The notes beneath the pieces are model-generated. The model did no database searches. It saw only the letters and a list, made by a program, of their open reading frames with translations, and had not been told where the DNA came from. Made by a program: the position numbers and the translations under genes. Below are positions 1 to 9,941 of a stretch of DNA of 64,000 nt, one piece after another. The stretch is from Anoxybacteroides rupiense (lineage in GTDB: Bacteria > Bacillota > Bacilli > Bacillales > Anoxybacillaceae), in the NCBI RefSeq assembly GCF_014196195.1, contig NZ_JACIDF010000001.1, positions 434,001 through 498,000 on the forward strand. The letters are read 5' to 3'. Numbering within the stretch: the stretch's first letter is position 1; each line of letters opens with the position of its first letter.

Positions 1-624
1 TTTTAGGCGTTGCAGTGTTTCTCGGCCTTCCTGGTCTGTCTGGGCACGATTAACAACTAAGTAAAACGGAATTTCTTTTTCTTGTAAATGAATATATTTC
101 ATGGCTGCATAAGCGTCAGTAATGGAAGTCGGCTCAGGTGTTGTAATGACAAAAATCTCATGAACCGCCATCAGCAGCTGTAAGCGATCCTCCGAAATCC
201 CCGCCCCCATGTCAAAAATGAAATAATCGTACTGCTCGGAAACCAGCTGGAGCTGTTCTATAAAATAAGCCGTTTTCTCTTGATCCATTGTAAAAATTTT
301 GGTTAAACCCGTTCCTCCAGCAATAAATGATAGATTGCCTGTTCCTTTTTTAATAAGCTCTTCAATCGAAACATGGCGTTCAAATAAATCAATAATCGTT
401 GTGGAAGTGGATTGTCCAAGTAAAATATCAATATTCCCCATACCGATGTCCATATCGAACAACAGCACATGAAATCCACGCTTCGATAGAGTAAGAGCAA
501 AATTTAATGAAAAGTTTGATTTTCCAACGCCGCCTTTTCCGCTCACTACAGCAATTGCTTTCATCGCTTTTTTTTGATTCATATGATTCAACAATCGGCG
601 TAAGCTTTCTGCCTGATCTCTCAT
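1..624 (-). CDS. flhG: FlhG (YlxH), MinD-like ATPase, C-terminus cut by window edge
   Basis: Partial gene: 208 codons are visible and the frame runs off the left edge. The ATG at 624 opens a protein with a deviant Walker A motif KGGVGKS at residues 30-36, as in ParA/MinD ATPases. The N-terminus carries DQAESLRRL (residues 3-11), the motif known in FlhG to stimulate the GTPase of FlhF. The family sets flagellar number and place at the membrane. The start overlaps the flhF stop by 4 bases (ATGA), so the two partners are probably translationally coupled. Confidence 0.93.
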   Translation of the reverse strand, partial: MRDQAESLRRLLNHMNQKKAMKAIAVVSGKGGVGKSNFSLNFALTLSKRGFHVLLFDMDIGMGNIDILLGQSTSTTIIDLFERHVSIEELIKKGTGNLSFIAGGTGLTKIFTMDQEKTAYFIEQLQLVSEQYDYFIFDMGAGISEDRLQLLMAVHEIFVITTPEPTSITDAYAAMKYIHLQEKEIPFYLVVNRAQTDQEGRETLQRLK

Positions 625-1757
625 GATGACTCGACCCCAAGCAACATATTGACAATTTTTTCAGGCGATGCTTCAATAATGTCGTCTGGGACGTTTTGAC
701 CATTTGTCAAGTAGGCAGCCCCAATTTGATAATCTGTCATTAAATTATACATCGCCCCGTAGTGACTTGTTTCGTCCAGTTTTGTAAAAATAAAACGATG
801 GATTTTAATAAGCGAAAATTGCTCGCAAATTTCTTTCATGTCCGTCCATTTTCCTGTTAGCGAGAGGACAAGATATGTTTCCATTTCTTCATCAAAATCC
901 ATCACCTCTTGCAAATCCTGGACGTATTGGCGATTTCTAAAATTACGCCCCGCTGTATCGATCAATACGAGATCATATGAAGCAAATTTATTTTTCGCCT
1001 TCCGAAAATCTTCCATGTTATAACAAACCTCAAGCGGCACGTTTAAAATTTTGGCATATGTTTTTAATTGATCGATCGCCGCAATACGATAGGTATCAGT
1101 CGTAATAAAGGCTACTTTCTTATGGTGCTTCAACACGCCATTGGCAGCGATCTTCGCTAATGTCGTTGTTTTCCCGACACCAGTCGGCCCCACTACATTT
1201 ACATATTTCCGCTGAAAAGAGAGACCCCCGAATGATAGATGCTCAAGTTTGTTCTGTAGAATTTCCTTCACCCATATCATCGCTTGCTTTTTTGTAGCTG
1301 TTTCACGATGCAAATACCATTTTTCAACGGCTTCAGCCATGATCTCTTGCCGAAGCGCACTGGATAACTCCTGCTGAGCTAGCCTTTCATTTACTTCATT
1401 TAACGGCTGCGGATACACCGCGAAATGAGTGGTGACATTTGTTGATAACTGCCTCAGCATTTCCTTCATTTCATTTAGCTCATGCAGCAACGCGCCATCC
1501 TGAGTTTTTGTTTCCATCGATTTAAACGCTCCAGAGTTCAGTTGAACGTGCTTGTGCTTTTTTTCATTTCCAGCCAATCGGACTGGTTTCGGATCAACGG
1601 CTGCGATCACCTCGATGTTTTTTTTGGTAAACAGCCCGAAAAATCCTCCCTTATGAACTACCTTCGAATTTAAAATGACGGCATCCTTCCCTAACTCTGC
1701 CCGAATCATTTTCATCGCTTCCGGCATTGATGGAGCAATAAATTTTTTGACCTTCAT
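621..1757 (-). CDS. flhF: Flagellar biosynthesis SRP-type GTPase FlhF
   Basis: 378 residues. An N-terminal B domain and a charged linker are followed by an SRP-family NG GTPase: P-loop GPTGVGKTT at 190-198, DTYRIAA at 221-227, DTAGRN at 267-272 and TKLDE near 328. Known role: positions new basal bodies and recruits early components; FlhG (next gene) drives GTP hydrolysis. Paralogous to Ffh and FtsY, both also in this window. Its start overlaps the flhA stop by 4 bases. Confidence 0.96.
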   Translation of the reverse strand: MKVKKFIAPSMPEAMKMIRAELGKDAVILNSKVVHKGGFFGLFTKKNIEVIAAVDPKPVRLAGNEKKHKHVQLNSGAFKSMETKTQDGALLHELNEMKEMLRQLSTNVTTHFAVYPQPLNEVNERLAQQELSSALRQEIMAEAVEKWYLHRETATKKQAMIWVKEILQNKLEHLSFGGLSFQRKYVNVVGPTGVGKTTTLAKIAANGVLKHHKKVAFITTDTYRIAAIDQLKTYAKILNVPLEVCYNMEDFRKAKNKFASYDLVLIDTAGRNFRNRQYVQDLQEVMDFDEEMETYLVLSLTGKWTDMKEICEQFSLIKIHRFIFTKLDETSHYGAMYNLMTDYQIGAAYLTNGQNVPDDIIEASPEKIVNMLLGVESS

Positions 1758-3793
1758 TCAATATCCACCACCCCAACACTTTGGACTTCTACATTTGCCT
1801 CTAATTCATTATAGGACAACACTGGAATATGGGGAAAATATCGCTCAGTCAATTGACGTACATACATTCGGACAGCAGGGGAACAAAGTAAGATTGGCGT
1901 CTGACTCGTAAAAGCATGCTGTTCGAATTGAACCCCTATCGCTTCTATAATGGCTTGTGACAAAGATGGATCAAGCGATAAGTAATTTCCGTGCTCCGTT
2001 TGATGCACTCCTTCAGCAATGGCCTTTTCTACTTTTCCTGACACCGTAATGACTTTTAAAGGTTCTCCTTGTACGACATACTGGCTCGTAATTTGTCGTG
2101 CCAGCGCTTGACGCACATATTCCGTTAATAAATCGGCATCGCTTGTCATTCTCCCAAAATCAGCCAATGTTTCAAAAATCACAGGCAAATTGCGAATCGA
2201 CACCTTTTCCCGCAGCAGCTTTGCTAATACTTTTTGTACATCTCCAACGGAAAGAGGAGTCGGTGTTACTTCCTCGACTAAAATAGGATACGATTCCTTT
2301 AGATGATCGATAAGCTGTTTCGTTTCCTGTCTTCCAAGCAGCTCATGCGCATGTGCTTTCAACACCTCTGTTATATGAGTGGAAACAACAGACGGCGGAT
2401 CAACAACCGTATAGCCAAACATCTCCGCTTGTTCTTTCATTTCCTCGGAAATCCATTTTGCTGGCAAACCAAATGCAGGTTCAATTGTATCAATCCCCTG
2501 CACAGAATCATCCTCGACCCCAGGGCTCATAGCCAAATAATGATCGAGCAACAGTTCGCCTTTAGCGACTTCATCGCCTTTTATTTTTAGACGATATTCA
2601 TTCGGCTGCAGCTGGATATTATCACGAATCCGCACAACAGGGATGACAAGGCCTAGCTCTAATGCCAGTTGTCGCCGAATCATGACAATGCGGTCAAGCA
2701 AATCCCCGCCCTGGCTCGCATCGGCTAACGGAATGAGCGCATAGCCAAATTCGAATTCAATGGGATCAACACTTAATAAATTGACCACGCTTTCCGGACT
2801 CTTCATTTGATCGATTTCCACTTCTTCCGCTTGCTCTCCCATCGCCGCTTCTTGCTCCTTTTCCGCTTTTGTGGAGAAGCGATAGCCGCCAAGAGCGAGC
2901 AGGCCAGCAATAGGAATGGTTAACACATCGTTAATCGGAGTAAACAAGCCGAGTAAAAAAATCGTTCCAGCAGTCACATACAGCATTTTTGGAAAGGCAA
3001 ATAGCTGCTTCATAACATCCGCGCCAAGATTGCTATCTGATGCTGCTCTTGTTACAACAATGCCGGTCGCAGTAGAAATAAGAAGGGCGGGAATCTGACT
3101 GACAATACCGTCTCCAACTGTTAGTAATGTATAGCGATGCGCTGCTTCTGATACATCTAACCCTTGCTGTACAACACCAACAACCATACCAAATAACATA
3201 TTAATAATAACAATGATAATACCAGCGATCGCATCGCCCTTGACAAACTTACTCGCTCCATCCATTGCTCCATAAAAATCGGCTTCTTGTGCTACCTTTT
3301 CGCGACGTTGACGCGCTTCCTGTTCAGAAATCATTCCGGCATTAAGATCGGCATCAATGCTCATTTGCTTTCCGGGCATGGCATCCAGAGTAAAGCGGGC
3401 TGCTACCTCTGAAACACGCTCTGCCCCCTTCGTAATCACGATGAACTGAATAATAATTAAAATTAAAAATACAACAAAGCCAACAACAACGTTTCCGCCA
3501 ACGACAAACGTTCCGAATGTTTCAACAACACCGCCGGCCTCGCCTTTACTTAGAATCGAACGGGTCGTCGATACGTTTAATCCTAAACGAAATAGCGTAA
3601 GCAGCAAGAGCAACGACGGAAAAATAGAAAACTGCAGCGGCTCGCGCATATTCATTGAAGTAAGGAGGACGAGCAAAGCAAGAGAAATATTAATCATAAT
3701 TAACAGGCTCAGAAGCCACGTTGGCAGCGGAATAATGAGCATAGCTACAATCAGGACAACCATTAATAATACAGACAAGTCTCTTGCTGGCAT
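1754..3793 (-). CDS. flhA: Flagellar type III export gate protein FlhA
   Basis: 679 residues, the usual size. The first ~310 residues are strongly hydrophobic with several membrane spans. Around 121-153 lies the conserved cytoplasmic loop of the FHIPEP family (TKGAERVSEVAARF, then DAMPGKQMSIDADLNAG). The rest is the soluble domain that docks chaperone-substrate complexes. It forms the nonameric export gate ring and couples proton flow to secretion. Sits between flhB and flhF as in B. subtilis. Confidence 0.97.
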   Translation of the reverse strand: MPARDLSVLLMVVLIVAMLIIPLPTWLLSLLIMINISLALLVLLTSMNMREPLQFSIFPSLLLLLTLFRLGLNVSTTRSILSKGEAGGVVETFGTFVVGGNVVVGFVVFLILIIIQFIVITKGAERVSEVAARFTLDAMPGKQMSIDADLNAGMISEQEARQRREKVAQEADFYGAMDGASKFVKGDAIAGIIIVIINMLFGMVVGVVQQGLDVSEAAHRYTLLTVGDGIVSQIPALLISTATGIVVTRAASDSNLGADVMKQLFAFPKMLYVTAGTIFLLGLFTPINDVLTIPIAGLLALGGYRFSTKAEKEQEAAMGEQAEEVEIDQMKSPESVVNLLSVDPIEFEFGYALIPLADASQGGDLLDRIVMIRRQLALELGLVIPVVRIRDNIQLQPNEYRLKIKGDEVAKGELLLDHYLAMSPGVEDDSVQGIDTIEPAFGLPAKWISEEMKEQAEMFGYTVVDPPSVVSTHITEVLKAHAHELLGRQETKQLIDHLKESYPILVEEVTPTPLSVGDVQKVLAKLLREKVSIRNLPVIFETLADFGRMTSDADLLTEYVRQALARQITSQYVVQGEPLKVITVSGKVEKAIAEGVHQTEHGNYLSLDPSLSQAIIEAIGVQFEQHAFTSQTPILLCSPAVRMYVRQLTERYFPHIPVLSYNELEANVEVQSVGVVDIE

Positions 3794-3829
3794 AATCTTT
3801 CGCTCCTTGGATACTTAAATAACAATCTC

Positions 3830-4912
3830 TTAAATCTTCCGTTTTAAACGATATACATATGCTAATATTTCGGCAACAGCCTTAAAAAATGGTTCAGGAA
3901 TCACATCGCCAATCTCCGTCTGACTATACAGCGCTCGAGCTAACGGCCGATTCTCTATGGTTACGACATCATGCTCTTTCGCTAGTTGTTTGATTTTCAG
4001 CGCAAGATGATCGACGCCCTTGGCAACGACAACGGGAGCATCCATTTTCCCATCCTCATATTTTAAGGCAACAGCATAATGGGTAGGATTGGTAATGACT
4101 ACGTCCGCTTTTGGCACTTCTTGCATCATTCGCTTCATCGCCATTTCCCGTTGTTTTTGCTTTATTTTAGATTTAATAAGGGGGTCCCCTTCGGTCTTCT
4201 TAAACTCATCTTTCACTTCTTGCTTTGACATCCGGATGTTTTTTTCAAAATCAAACCGCTGGTACAAATAATCCAAAAAGGCAAGAAACAAAAGAGCAGC
4301 CGATGCGTAAAGCCCCATGCGCACAGCCAAACTAGCTAACGAGCTTAATGTCGTTTCCAGCGATTTAGTAGTCAGCAGCAAAATTTGGTCAAGCTTCAAC
4401 CATAAAACAAAAAAGGTCACAAAACCGACAATGGCGATTTTTAAAATGGATTTTAACAGCTCTACAATTGAGCGCAATGACAGCATTCGCTTAAAGCCTT
4501 GAATGGGGTCTAGCTTGCTCAGCTTCATTTGCAGCGGCTCTGCGGTAAATAAAAAGCCCACCTGCAAAAAATTCCCTAAAAATGCTCCAGCCAACGCTAC
4601 TAAAAAAATCGGCGCCATAATCCCGGCCAAATTTTTTAATATGGAAAAAAACAGCGCTTGAATGGAGCTTACCGTCACATCTTCCAACATATAGTGCTGA
4701 AGCGAATTACGAAAAAGACGCAAAAACGCTTCTTTGTACAGTTCCCCTGAGAATAGCAGAATAACGAACACAAGCAACAGCACAATGGCCGTATTCACAT
4801 CTGCACTTTTGGCTACTTGGCCTTTTTGCCGAACTTCTTGACGCTTGCGAGGCGTCGCTTTCTCTGTTTTTTCCTCAGCAAAAAACTGCAAATCTAAGCG
4901 CAAGCTGCTCAT
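3830..4912 (-). CDS. flhB: Flagellar export switch protein FlhB
   Basis: 360 residues: four membrane spans between about 40 and 215, then a cytoplasmic domain with the self-cleavage motif NPTH at 275-278. Cleavage between Asn and Pro is known to switch export from hook/rod to filament substrates together with FliK. The start codon directly abuts the fliR stop with no intergenic base. Compare ylqH at 31669-31947, which resembles only the part of this protein after the cleavage site. Confidence 0.97.
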   Translation of the reverse strand: MSSLRLDLQFFAEEKTEKATPRKRQEVRQKGQVAKSADVNTAIVLLLVFVILLFSGELYKEAFLRLFRNSLQHYMLEDVTVSSIQALFFSILKNLAGIMAPIFLVALAGAFLGNFLQVGFLFTAEPLQMKLSKLDPIQGFKRMLSLRSIVELLKSILKIAIVGFVTFFVLWLKLDQILLLTTKSLETTLSSLASLAVRMGLYASAALLFLAFLDYLYQRFDFEKNIRMSKQEVKDEFKKTEGDPLIKSKIKQKQREMAMKRMMQEVPKADVVITNPTHYAVALKYEDGKMDAPVVVAKGVDHLALKIKQLAKEHDVVTIENRPLARALYSQTEIGDVIPEPFFKAVAEILAYVYRLKRKI

Positions 4913-5686
4913 TTACCTGCCCCCTACTAGCTTCATTAAGTCACGCATGGCAACAAACATGGCGTCAAACAAATGCTGGGCAGCGACAAACAAAGCGGTC
5001 ATCGTGACCATTAACAGAAGAAAGCTCACAATGATCTTCACAGGCAATCCAACGACAAAAATATTAAGCTGAGGTACAGCTCTTGCCACAATTCCTAACG
5101 CAATATCCACTAAAAACAAGCAGCCAACGATAGGAGCCGACATTTGAAAAGCAATAATAAACATTTCACTGAATATTTTCAAAATGTACTCCGCGACGTT
5201 TCCTTGATCGAATGCAAATGTGTATTGAATCGGAATCCACTGGTAGCTATAAAACACACCATCTAGCAAAACATGATGGCCATTTAATGCTAGCAGCAAC
5301 AACAGCGCAAAGGTGTACAAATATTGCCCGGTTAATGGGCTTTGCGCTCCTGTTTGCGGGTCAATAACGTTGGCAATGGCAAATCCCATTTGAAAATCGA
5401 TCAAGCCACCTACAATTTGAATCGCCGACATCATCATATAAGCGGCCAAACCGATAAAAAGGCCAACGGCTACTTCCTTTAAAACAAGCAGTACATACAT
5501 TTCATCTAGCGCAATCGGCTCTTTTTTCATTCCTAAGAACATTAGCCAGCTGATAAAGAAGGATAAGCCGATTTTATGCACATTAGGAATCGTTCGGTAC
5601 GAAAATAGCGGCAATGTCGTAAAAAAAGCAGCCACACGGGCAAATATCAGTAAAAATAATGGAAAATAAGACAATACCTGATCCAT
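4913..5686 (-). CDS. fliR: Flagellar export apparatus protein FliR
   Basis: 257 residues, almost wholly hydrophobic with about six membrane segments; the family is recognisable from the N-terminus (FARVAAFFTTLPLFSYRTIP). FliR joins FliP and FliQ in the helical export channel inside the MS ring. Lies 5 bases after fliQ and directly before flhB. Confidence 0.96.
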   Translation of the reverse strand: MDQVLSYFPLFLLIFARVAAFFTTLPLFSYRTIPNVHKIGLSFFISWLMFLGMKKEPIALDEMYVLLVLKEVAVGLFIGLAAYMMMSAIQIVGGLIDFQMGFAIANVIDPQTGAQSPLTGQYLYTFALLLLLALNGHHVLLDGVFYSYQWIPIQYTFAFDQGNVAEYILKIFSEMFIIAFQMSAPIVGCLFLVDIALGIVARAVPQLNIFVVGLPVKIIVSFLLLMVTMTALFVAAQHLFDAMFVAMRDLMKLVGGR

Positions 5687-5691
5687 ATTTA

Positions 5692-5961
5692 TCAGCCTAT
5701 AAATCTTGTTAAATTATTAAAGATGTCATACGCATAGGAAACTAAACGTGACAGCATCCATGGTCCGAAAAAAACAAGACCGAGCAGCACCGCGACAATT
5801 TTGGGGACAAATGCAAGAGTCTGCTCTTGAATTTGCGTTGTTGCTTGGAAAATGCTGATGAAAAGTCCAACGGCAAGCGCAAGCAGCAAAAGCGGGCCGC
5901 AAACCACTAAAATCATGTATACTCCTCGTTCAGCAAGTTGAATGACGACATTTGCATTCAT
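5692..5961 (-). CDS. fliQ: Flagellar export apparatus protein FliQ
   Basis: 89 residues, two membrane helices (about 15-40 and 50-75), the normal length for FliQ. It forms a stacked helical hairpin layer in the FliP5-FliQ4-FliR1 export gate. Located between fliP and fliR in the conserved order. Confidence 0.96.
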   Translation of the reverse strand: MNANVVIQLAERGVYMILVVCGPLLLLALAVGLFISIFQATTQIQEQTLAFVPKIVAVLLGLVFFGPWMLSRLVSYAYDIFNNLTRFIG

Positions 5962-5982
5962 ATTCGCTCACCTACTTTATTT

Positions 5983-6648
5983 TTAGAAGCTTTCCAATAA
6001 TGACTTCACCACTAAATACCAGCCATCAACAAGAACAAACAATAAAATTTTAAACGGCAGTGAAATCATCACCGGTGGAAGCATCATCATCCCCATCGAC
6101 ATCAGCACGCTTGCCACGACCATATCAATCACTAAAAATGGAATAAAAATCATAAATCCCATCTGGAAGGCCGTTTTTATTTCACTGATCGCAAACGCAG
6201 GCACAAGAGTTGTTAATGGAATATCTTGAACATTTTTCGGTTTGGATGCACCGCTATATGATAAAAATAATGCCAAATCCTTTTGCCGCGTATGCTCGCT
6301 CATAAACTCTTTAATCGGCACAGAAGCCCGTTCATATGCTTGCTCTAAATTGATTTTTTGCGCAAACAGCGGCTGAAGCGCTTGATCGTTTACTTGCTTA
6401 AACGTCGGCGCCATAATAAAAAAGGTCAAAAAGAGCGCCAATCCAAGCAACACCTGATTGGGCGGCATCTGTTGCGTCCCCAGCGAAGTGCGGACAAACG
6501 ATAAAACAATGATAATGCGGGTAAAGCATGTCATCATGATTAAAATGCCCGGGGCAATCGACAGCACCGTCAGCAATAACAAAAGTTTGACAGACATTGA
6601 GACGTTTTCAGGAGCAACTTGATTAAAAAACTGCATAAATTCATTCAT
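5983..6648 (-). CDS. fliP: Flagellar export apparatus protein FliP
   Basis: 221 residues from the ATG at 6648. An in-frame TTG lies eight codons upstream, but the ATG start gives MNEFMQFF, matches the family N-terminus, and has a GAAGGGA sequence about 11 bases upstream. Family hallmarks include LLLLTVLSIAPGILIMMTCF near the N-terminus and RQKDLALFL in the middle. Core of the export channel. It overlaps the end of fliO by 8 bases. Confidence 0.95.
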   Translation of the reverse strand: MNEFMQFFNQVAPENVSMSVKLLLLLTVLSIAPGILIMMTCFTRIIIVLSFVRTSLGTQQMPPNQVLLGLALFLTFFIMAPTFKQVNDQALQPLFAQKINLEQAYERASVPIKEFMSEHTRQKDLALFLSYSGASKPKNVQDIPLTTLVPAFAISEIKTAFQMGFMIFIPFLVIDMVVASVLMSMGMMMLPPVMISLPFKILLFVLVDGWYLVVKSLLESF

Positions 6649-7318
6649 CGGACGTTGTTCCCTTCTGTTCAATCTGCTTTAACAGCTTTTGGCGTTCACG
6701 AGCCACTTCTTGCATTTGTTTAGCAAATAACTCACGAAACGATGATTCCCCGGAAGGAGAAGATTCTTTTTTTCTTATCAGACGATTCCACAGCTGAAAA
6801 ATCTTCGCGTTTGGCTCCAGCAATTGCTGCAATGATTGATTGTGTAGAGATAATAGCTCCTTGATTTCTTTTTCATCCTCAATCTCCTGCAATAGCTGAA
6901 CAGATTCTCCAACCCCGACCACTAAAATGCGTTTGCCAATTTTTATCACTTGCACTGAACGATTGGTGCCAACGCTTGTTCCGCCAAGATTCTCAATTAA
7001 ACCGCCACGGCTGGATAGTAAACGCCCGCGCTGATTCATAAATCGCAATAGCCCATAAATAAGCAAAAGAACAAATAGTGTAGCAAAAATGAGCTTAAAC
7101 ACATCCCATACCGTAATAGGGGATGCTGCCGCTGCTTGCGATGATGGTTTGCCTGCGCCGCTCGATTCGGCAGGCTGCTTGTCCTCTTGACATTTTTCCG
7201 GATGCTCCAAGCATTGCTTCACAGTCGGAGATTGCTCCGCAAATACAGGCGCTCCTGTTTGCGAAGCAATCATAGCAGTAAACCATACAAACAATAACAT
7301 GACTCGAACTCGAAACAA
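6641..7318 (-). CDS. fliO: Flagellar assembly protein FliO (B. subtilis FliZ)
   Basis: 225 residues. A cleavable-looking signal sequence (residues 1-27, ending PVFA-EQ) is followed by a polar segment, one membrane span near 70-92, and a cytoplasmic FliO domain. The start appears to be TTG at 7318: GAGGTGG lies 7 bases upstream and no better ATG is near. FliO is a membrane scaffold for FliP assembly; the external N-terminal segment is typical of the Bacillus protein called FliZ. Confidence 0.88.
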   Translation of the reverse strand: MFRVRVMLLFVWFTAMIASQTGAPVFAEQSPTVKQCLEHPEKCQEDKQPAESSGAGKPSSQAAAASPITVWDVFKLIFATLFVLLLIYGLLRFMNQRGRLLSSRGGLIENLGGTSVGTNRSVQVIKIGKRILVVGVGESVQLLQEIEDEKEIKELLSLHNQSLQQLLEPNAKIFQLWNRLIRKKESSPSGESSFRELFAKQMQEVARERQKLLKQIEQKGTTSDE

Positions 7319-7338
7319 ATTCGTTCCACCTCTTGCGC

Positions 7339-7698
7339 TTAGCCCAGCGTTTTATTAATGGCTTCAATGACGCGATCCGCTTGGAACGGCTTGACGATAA
7401 AGTCTTTAGCACCAGCTTGAATGGCATCAATGACCATCGCTTGTTGTCCCATAGCCGAGCACATAATCACTTTCGCATTGCCGTCAATTTTTTTAATTTC
7501 CTTCAATGCTGTAATTCCGTCCATTTCTGGCATCGTGATATCCATTGTCACAAGATCTGGGCGCGTTTCTTTGTACTTTTCTACCGCTTGAAGTCCGTCT
7601 GCCGCTTCCGCTACCACCTCGTGTCCATTTTTCGTTAAAATATCTTTAATCATCATTCTCATAAATGCTGCATCATCTACAATTAATATTTTGGCCAT
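7339..7698 (-). CDS. cheY: Chemotaxis response regulator CheY
   Basis: 119 residues from the ATG at 7698, placed 8 bases after TAGGAGGT; a TTG two codons upstream lies too close to that site. Single receiver domain: acidic pair D8-D9, phosphoacceptor Asp53 in TMDITMPEMDG, and the conserved lysine in FIVKPFQ. CheY-P binds FliM and FliY, both encoded just upstream, to bias rotation. Its place inside the flagellar switch block is the Bacillus arrangement. Confidence 0.96.
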   Translation of the reverse strand: MAKILIVDDAAFMRMMIKDILTKNGHEVVAEAADGLQAVEKYKETRPDLVTMDITMPEMDGITALKEIKKIDGNAKVIMCSAMGQQAMVIDAIQAGAKDFIVKPFQADRVIEAINKTLG

Positions 7699-7716
7699 TT
7701 CCAACTACCTCCTACA

Positions 7717-8928
7717 TTATCTTAAATTTTTTAAGCGGTCACTTTGACTAATGATATCTGTCACGCGTACGCCAAAATTCTCATCAATAACAACGACCTC
7801 ACCCTTGGCGATGAGTTTGTTATTGACTAGTATATCTACCGGCTCGCCTGCCAGCTTATCCAGCTCAATAATGGATCCGGAGGAAAGATTTAAAATATCT
7901 TGTACCGACCGCTTCGTCCGGCCTAGCTCGACGGTGACTTGCAGCGGGATATCAAGAAGCATGTTTAAATTCCGCGCTTCGGCTTCTGCCAACGGCGCTG
8001 GCTCAAAGCTTGCGAAATCAGCAGGCTGAACCTGACGCTGTCCAGCCGATACATATGTGCCAAAATGGTTGGGCGCATACGCTGCCGGCTGTGCCGCATG
8101 CGGATAAGGCTGAGCGATCTCTGGTTGAGCCGATGCAGCCGGCTGATCATATGCAGATCCTGGCAGTTGAGAAGATCCCGCAGCTGATGGTGACACAACG
8201 CTGCTGGCCGGAGCTGTTTTCGTCTCGATTTTATCGGATACCGACTCACTGGAGCTAGACATTTGCAATAAATTTTGCACTAACTCCTTAGCAAAATCAA
8301 TCGGTAATAGCTGCATAATATTTGAATCAATTAACGTTCCTATTTTCAAACGGAACGATACCTTCACTAGAACGCTTTCTGGCGGTAAATACTCAAGCCC
8401 CTCTCCCTCTTTAATATCTAGCAAATGAAGGCTTGGTGGAGAAATATCTACTTTTTTCCCAAAAATCGTGGACATAGAGGTGGCCGCTGACCCCATCATT
8501 TGATTCATCGCTTCCTGCACAGCACTTAATTGGATTTCTCCTAATAAATCCATCGGGTTTTGCCCGTTTCCGCCTAGCATAAGATCCGCAATAATCGCCG
8601 CATCTGATTGCTTAATGACAAGCAAATTCGTTCCTAAAAAACCCTCTGTATAATTGACTTGAATCGCCACGTACGGATGCGGAAATTCATTTTCGACATC
8701 CTCGCGATGAATGATGGACACGTTGGGTGTCGTAATTTCCACCTTTTGATTTAATAAAACGGAAAGAGCCGTTGCAGAGCTGCCAAACGAGATATTCCCA
8801 ATTTCCCCCAAAGCGTCTTGTTCCATTGTTGAGAGTACCTCATCAATCGTTGGAGAGTCATTGGCTCCATCCGCTCCGCGCAACAAGGCATCAATTTCAT
8901 CTTGGGATAACATATCATCACTCATCAT
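7717..8928 (-). CDS. fliY: Flagellar switch protein and CheY-P phosphatase FliY
   Basis: 403 residues. The N-terminus has a CheY-P binding motif like FliM (LSQDEIDALL). Next come two CheC-type phosphatase half-sites, E42/N45/G49 and E139/N142/G146. A low-complexity linker rich in Ala, Gln and Pro spans about 240-315, and a C-terminal SpoA/FliN domain about 325-400. Known role: replaces FliN in the C ring of Bacilli and dephosphorylates CheY-P at the motor. Overlaps the fliM stop by 8-11 bases. Confidence 0.95.
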   Translation of the reverse strand: MMSDDMLSQDEIDALLRGADGANDSPTIDEVLSTMEQDALGEIGNISFGSSATALSVLLNQKVEITTPNVSIIHREDVENEFPHPYVAIQVNYTEGFLGTNLLVIKQSDAAIIADLMLGGNGQNPMDLLGEIQLSAVQEAMNQMMGSAATSMSTIFGKKVDISPPSLHLLDIKEGEGLEYLPPESVLVKVSFRLKIGTLIDSNIMQLLPIDFAKELVQNLLQMSSSSESVSDKIETKTAPASSVVSPSAAGSSQLPGSAYDQPAASAQPEIAQPYPHAAQPAAYAPNHFGTYVSAGQRQVQPADFASFEPAPLAEAEARNLNMLLDIPLQVTVELGRTKRSVQDILNLSSGSIIELDKLAGEPVDILVNNKLIAKGEVVVIDENFGVRVTDIISQSDRLKNLR

Positions 8929-9919
8929 TGTTGTCTTCTCCCCCTTTCAATGTATCTAACACTTGCACTGCCAATCGCTTGTTGACTTTTCCTGGCTGAC
9001 CGATAAATTTCGGAACATCCCCGATTTTAATGATTAAAGGCTGCTGGATCATTTGATCTAATTGAATCACATCCCCAACATCAAGCTGCAAAAATTCCTG
9101 GATTGTAATCATCGCCTTCCCTAGCTCAGCAATGACCGGGATTTGGGCGATTTTAATTCCTTGCTCAAGCGATGTTACCTCTTCAGGCACTCTGTCTTTT
9201 TTTTGCGTCTGCATCCAATAATGCACAGACAGGCGAGGAATAATGGGCTCAAGCACAACATGTGGAATACAAATATTGATCATTCCGCTCGTTTCAGCAA
9301 TTTGCGTATTAAGTGAAATCACCACCACTGTTTCATTCGGCGAAACCATTTGCAAAAATTGAGGATTCACCTCAAACTCCGCTAAAATCGGATCGATCTC
9401 GATAATGGATTCCCATGCATCCCGCAAATGACTGAACGCTTTTTCGAACAAATTAGACATAATCCGCATTTCAATCTCTGTCAAATTGTCCACTTTATTA
9501 ATACTTGTCCCGCGTCCCCCCATGACACGATCAAGCATGGCGTAAGCAACATTTGGATTGACTTCCATGACGATATGCCCGTCTAGCGGCGGCACCTCAA
9601 AAACGTTTAAAATCGTCATTTTAGGAATGGAACGAATAAATTCTTCATATGGAATTTGATCGGCTGATGCCACCGAAATTTGTACATATGTCCGCAGCTG
9701 AGCGGAAAAAAAGGTGGTTAATAATCTTGCAAAATTTTCATGAATGCGCGTAAGGCTACGTATTTGATCTTTGGAGAAGCGAAGGGCGCGTTTAAAGTCG
9801 TATACTTTTACCCGTTTGTCCTCTTCTTCTTTTTTTAGCTCCTCTGCATCCATTTCTCCCGTTGATAGCGCCGCCAAAAGGGCATCGATTTCACTTTGTG
9901 ATAGTACTTCGCCAGACAC
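8918..9919 (-). CDS. fliM: Flagellar motor switch protein FliM
   Basis: 333 residues from the GTG at 9919, which sits 8 bases after AGGAGG. A GTG three codons further upstream overlaps the ribosome site itself and is unlikely. LSQSEIDALL at residues 6-15 is the CheY-P binding peptide, followed by the CheC-like middle domain (VMGGRG) and a C-terminal SpoA domain (DVGDVIQLDQ). It bridges FliG and FliY in the C ring. Confidence 0.96.
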   Translation of the reverse strand: MSGEVLSQSEIDALLAALSTGEMDAEELKKEEEDKRVKVYDFKRALRFSKDQIRSLTRIHENFARLLTTFFSAQLRTYVQISVASADQIPYEEFIRSIPKMTILNVFEVPPLDGHIVMEVNPNVAYAMLDRVMGGRGTSINKVDNLTEIEMRIMSNLFEKAFSHLRDAWESIIEIDPILAEFEVNPQFLQMVSPNETVVVISLNTQIAETSGMINICIPHVVLEPIIPRLSVHYWMQTQKKDRVPEEVTSLEQGIKIAQIPVIAELGKAMITIQEFLQLDVGDVIQLDQMIQQPLIIKIGDVPKFIGQPGKVNKRLAVQVLDTLKGGEDNNDE

Positions 9920-9941
9920 TGTTTTCACCTCCTAGCCCAAG

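Noticed and set aside
303-703. Minus-strand frames of 65 and 91 codons at the window start
   Set aside because: They lie in other frames over flhG and the end of flhF, which have clear family motifs; they are shadows.
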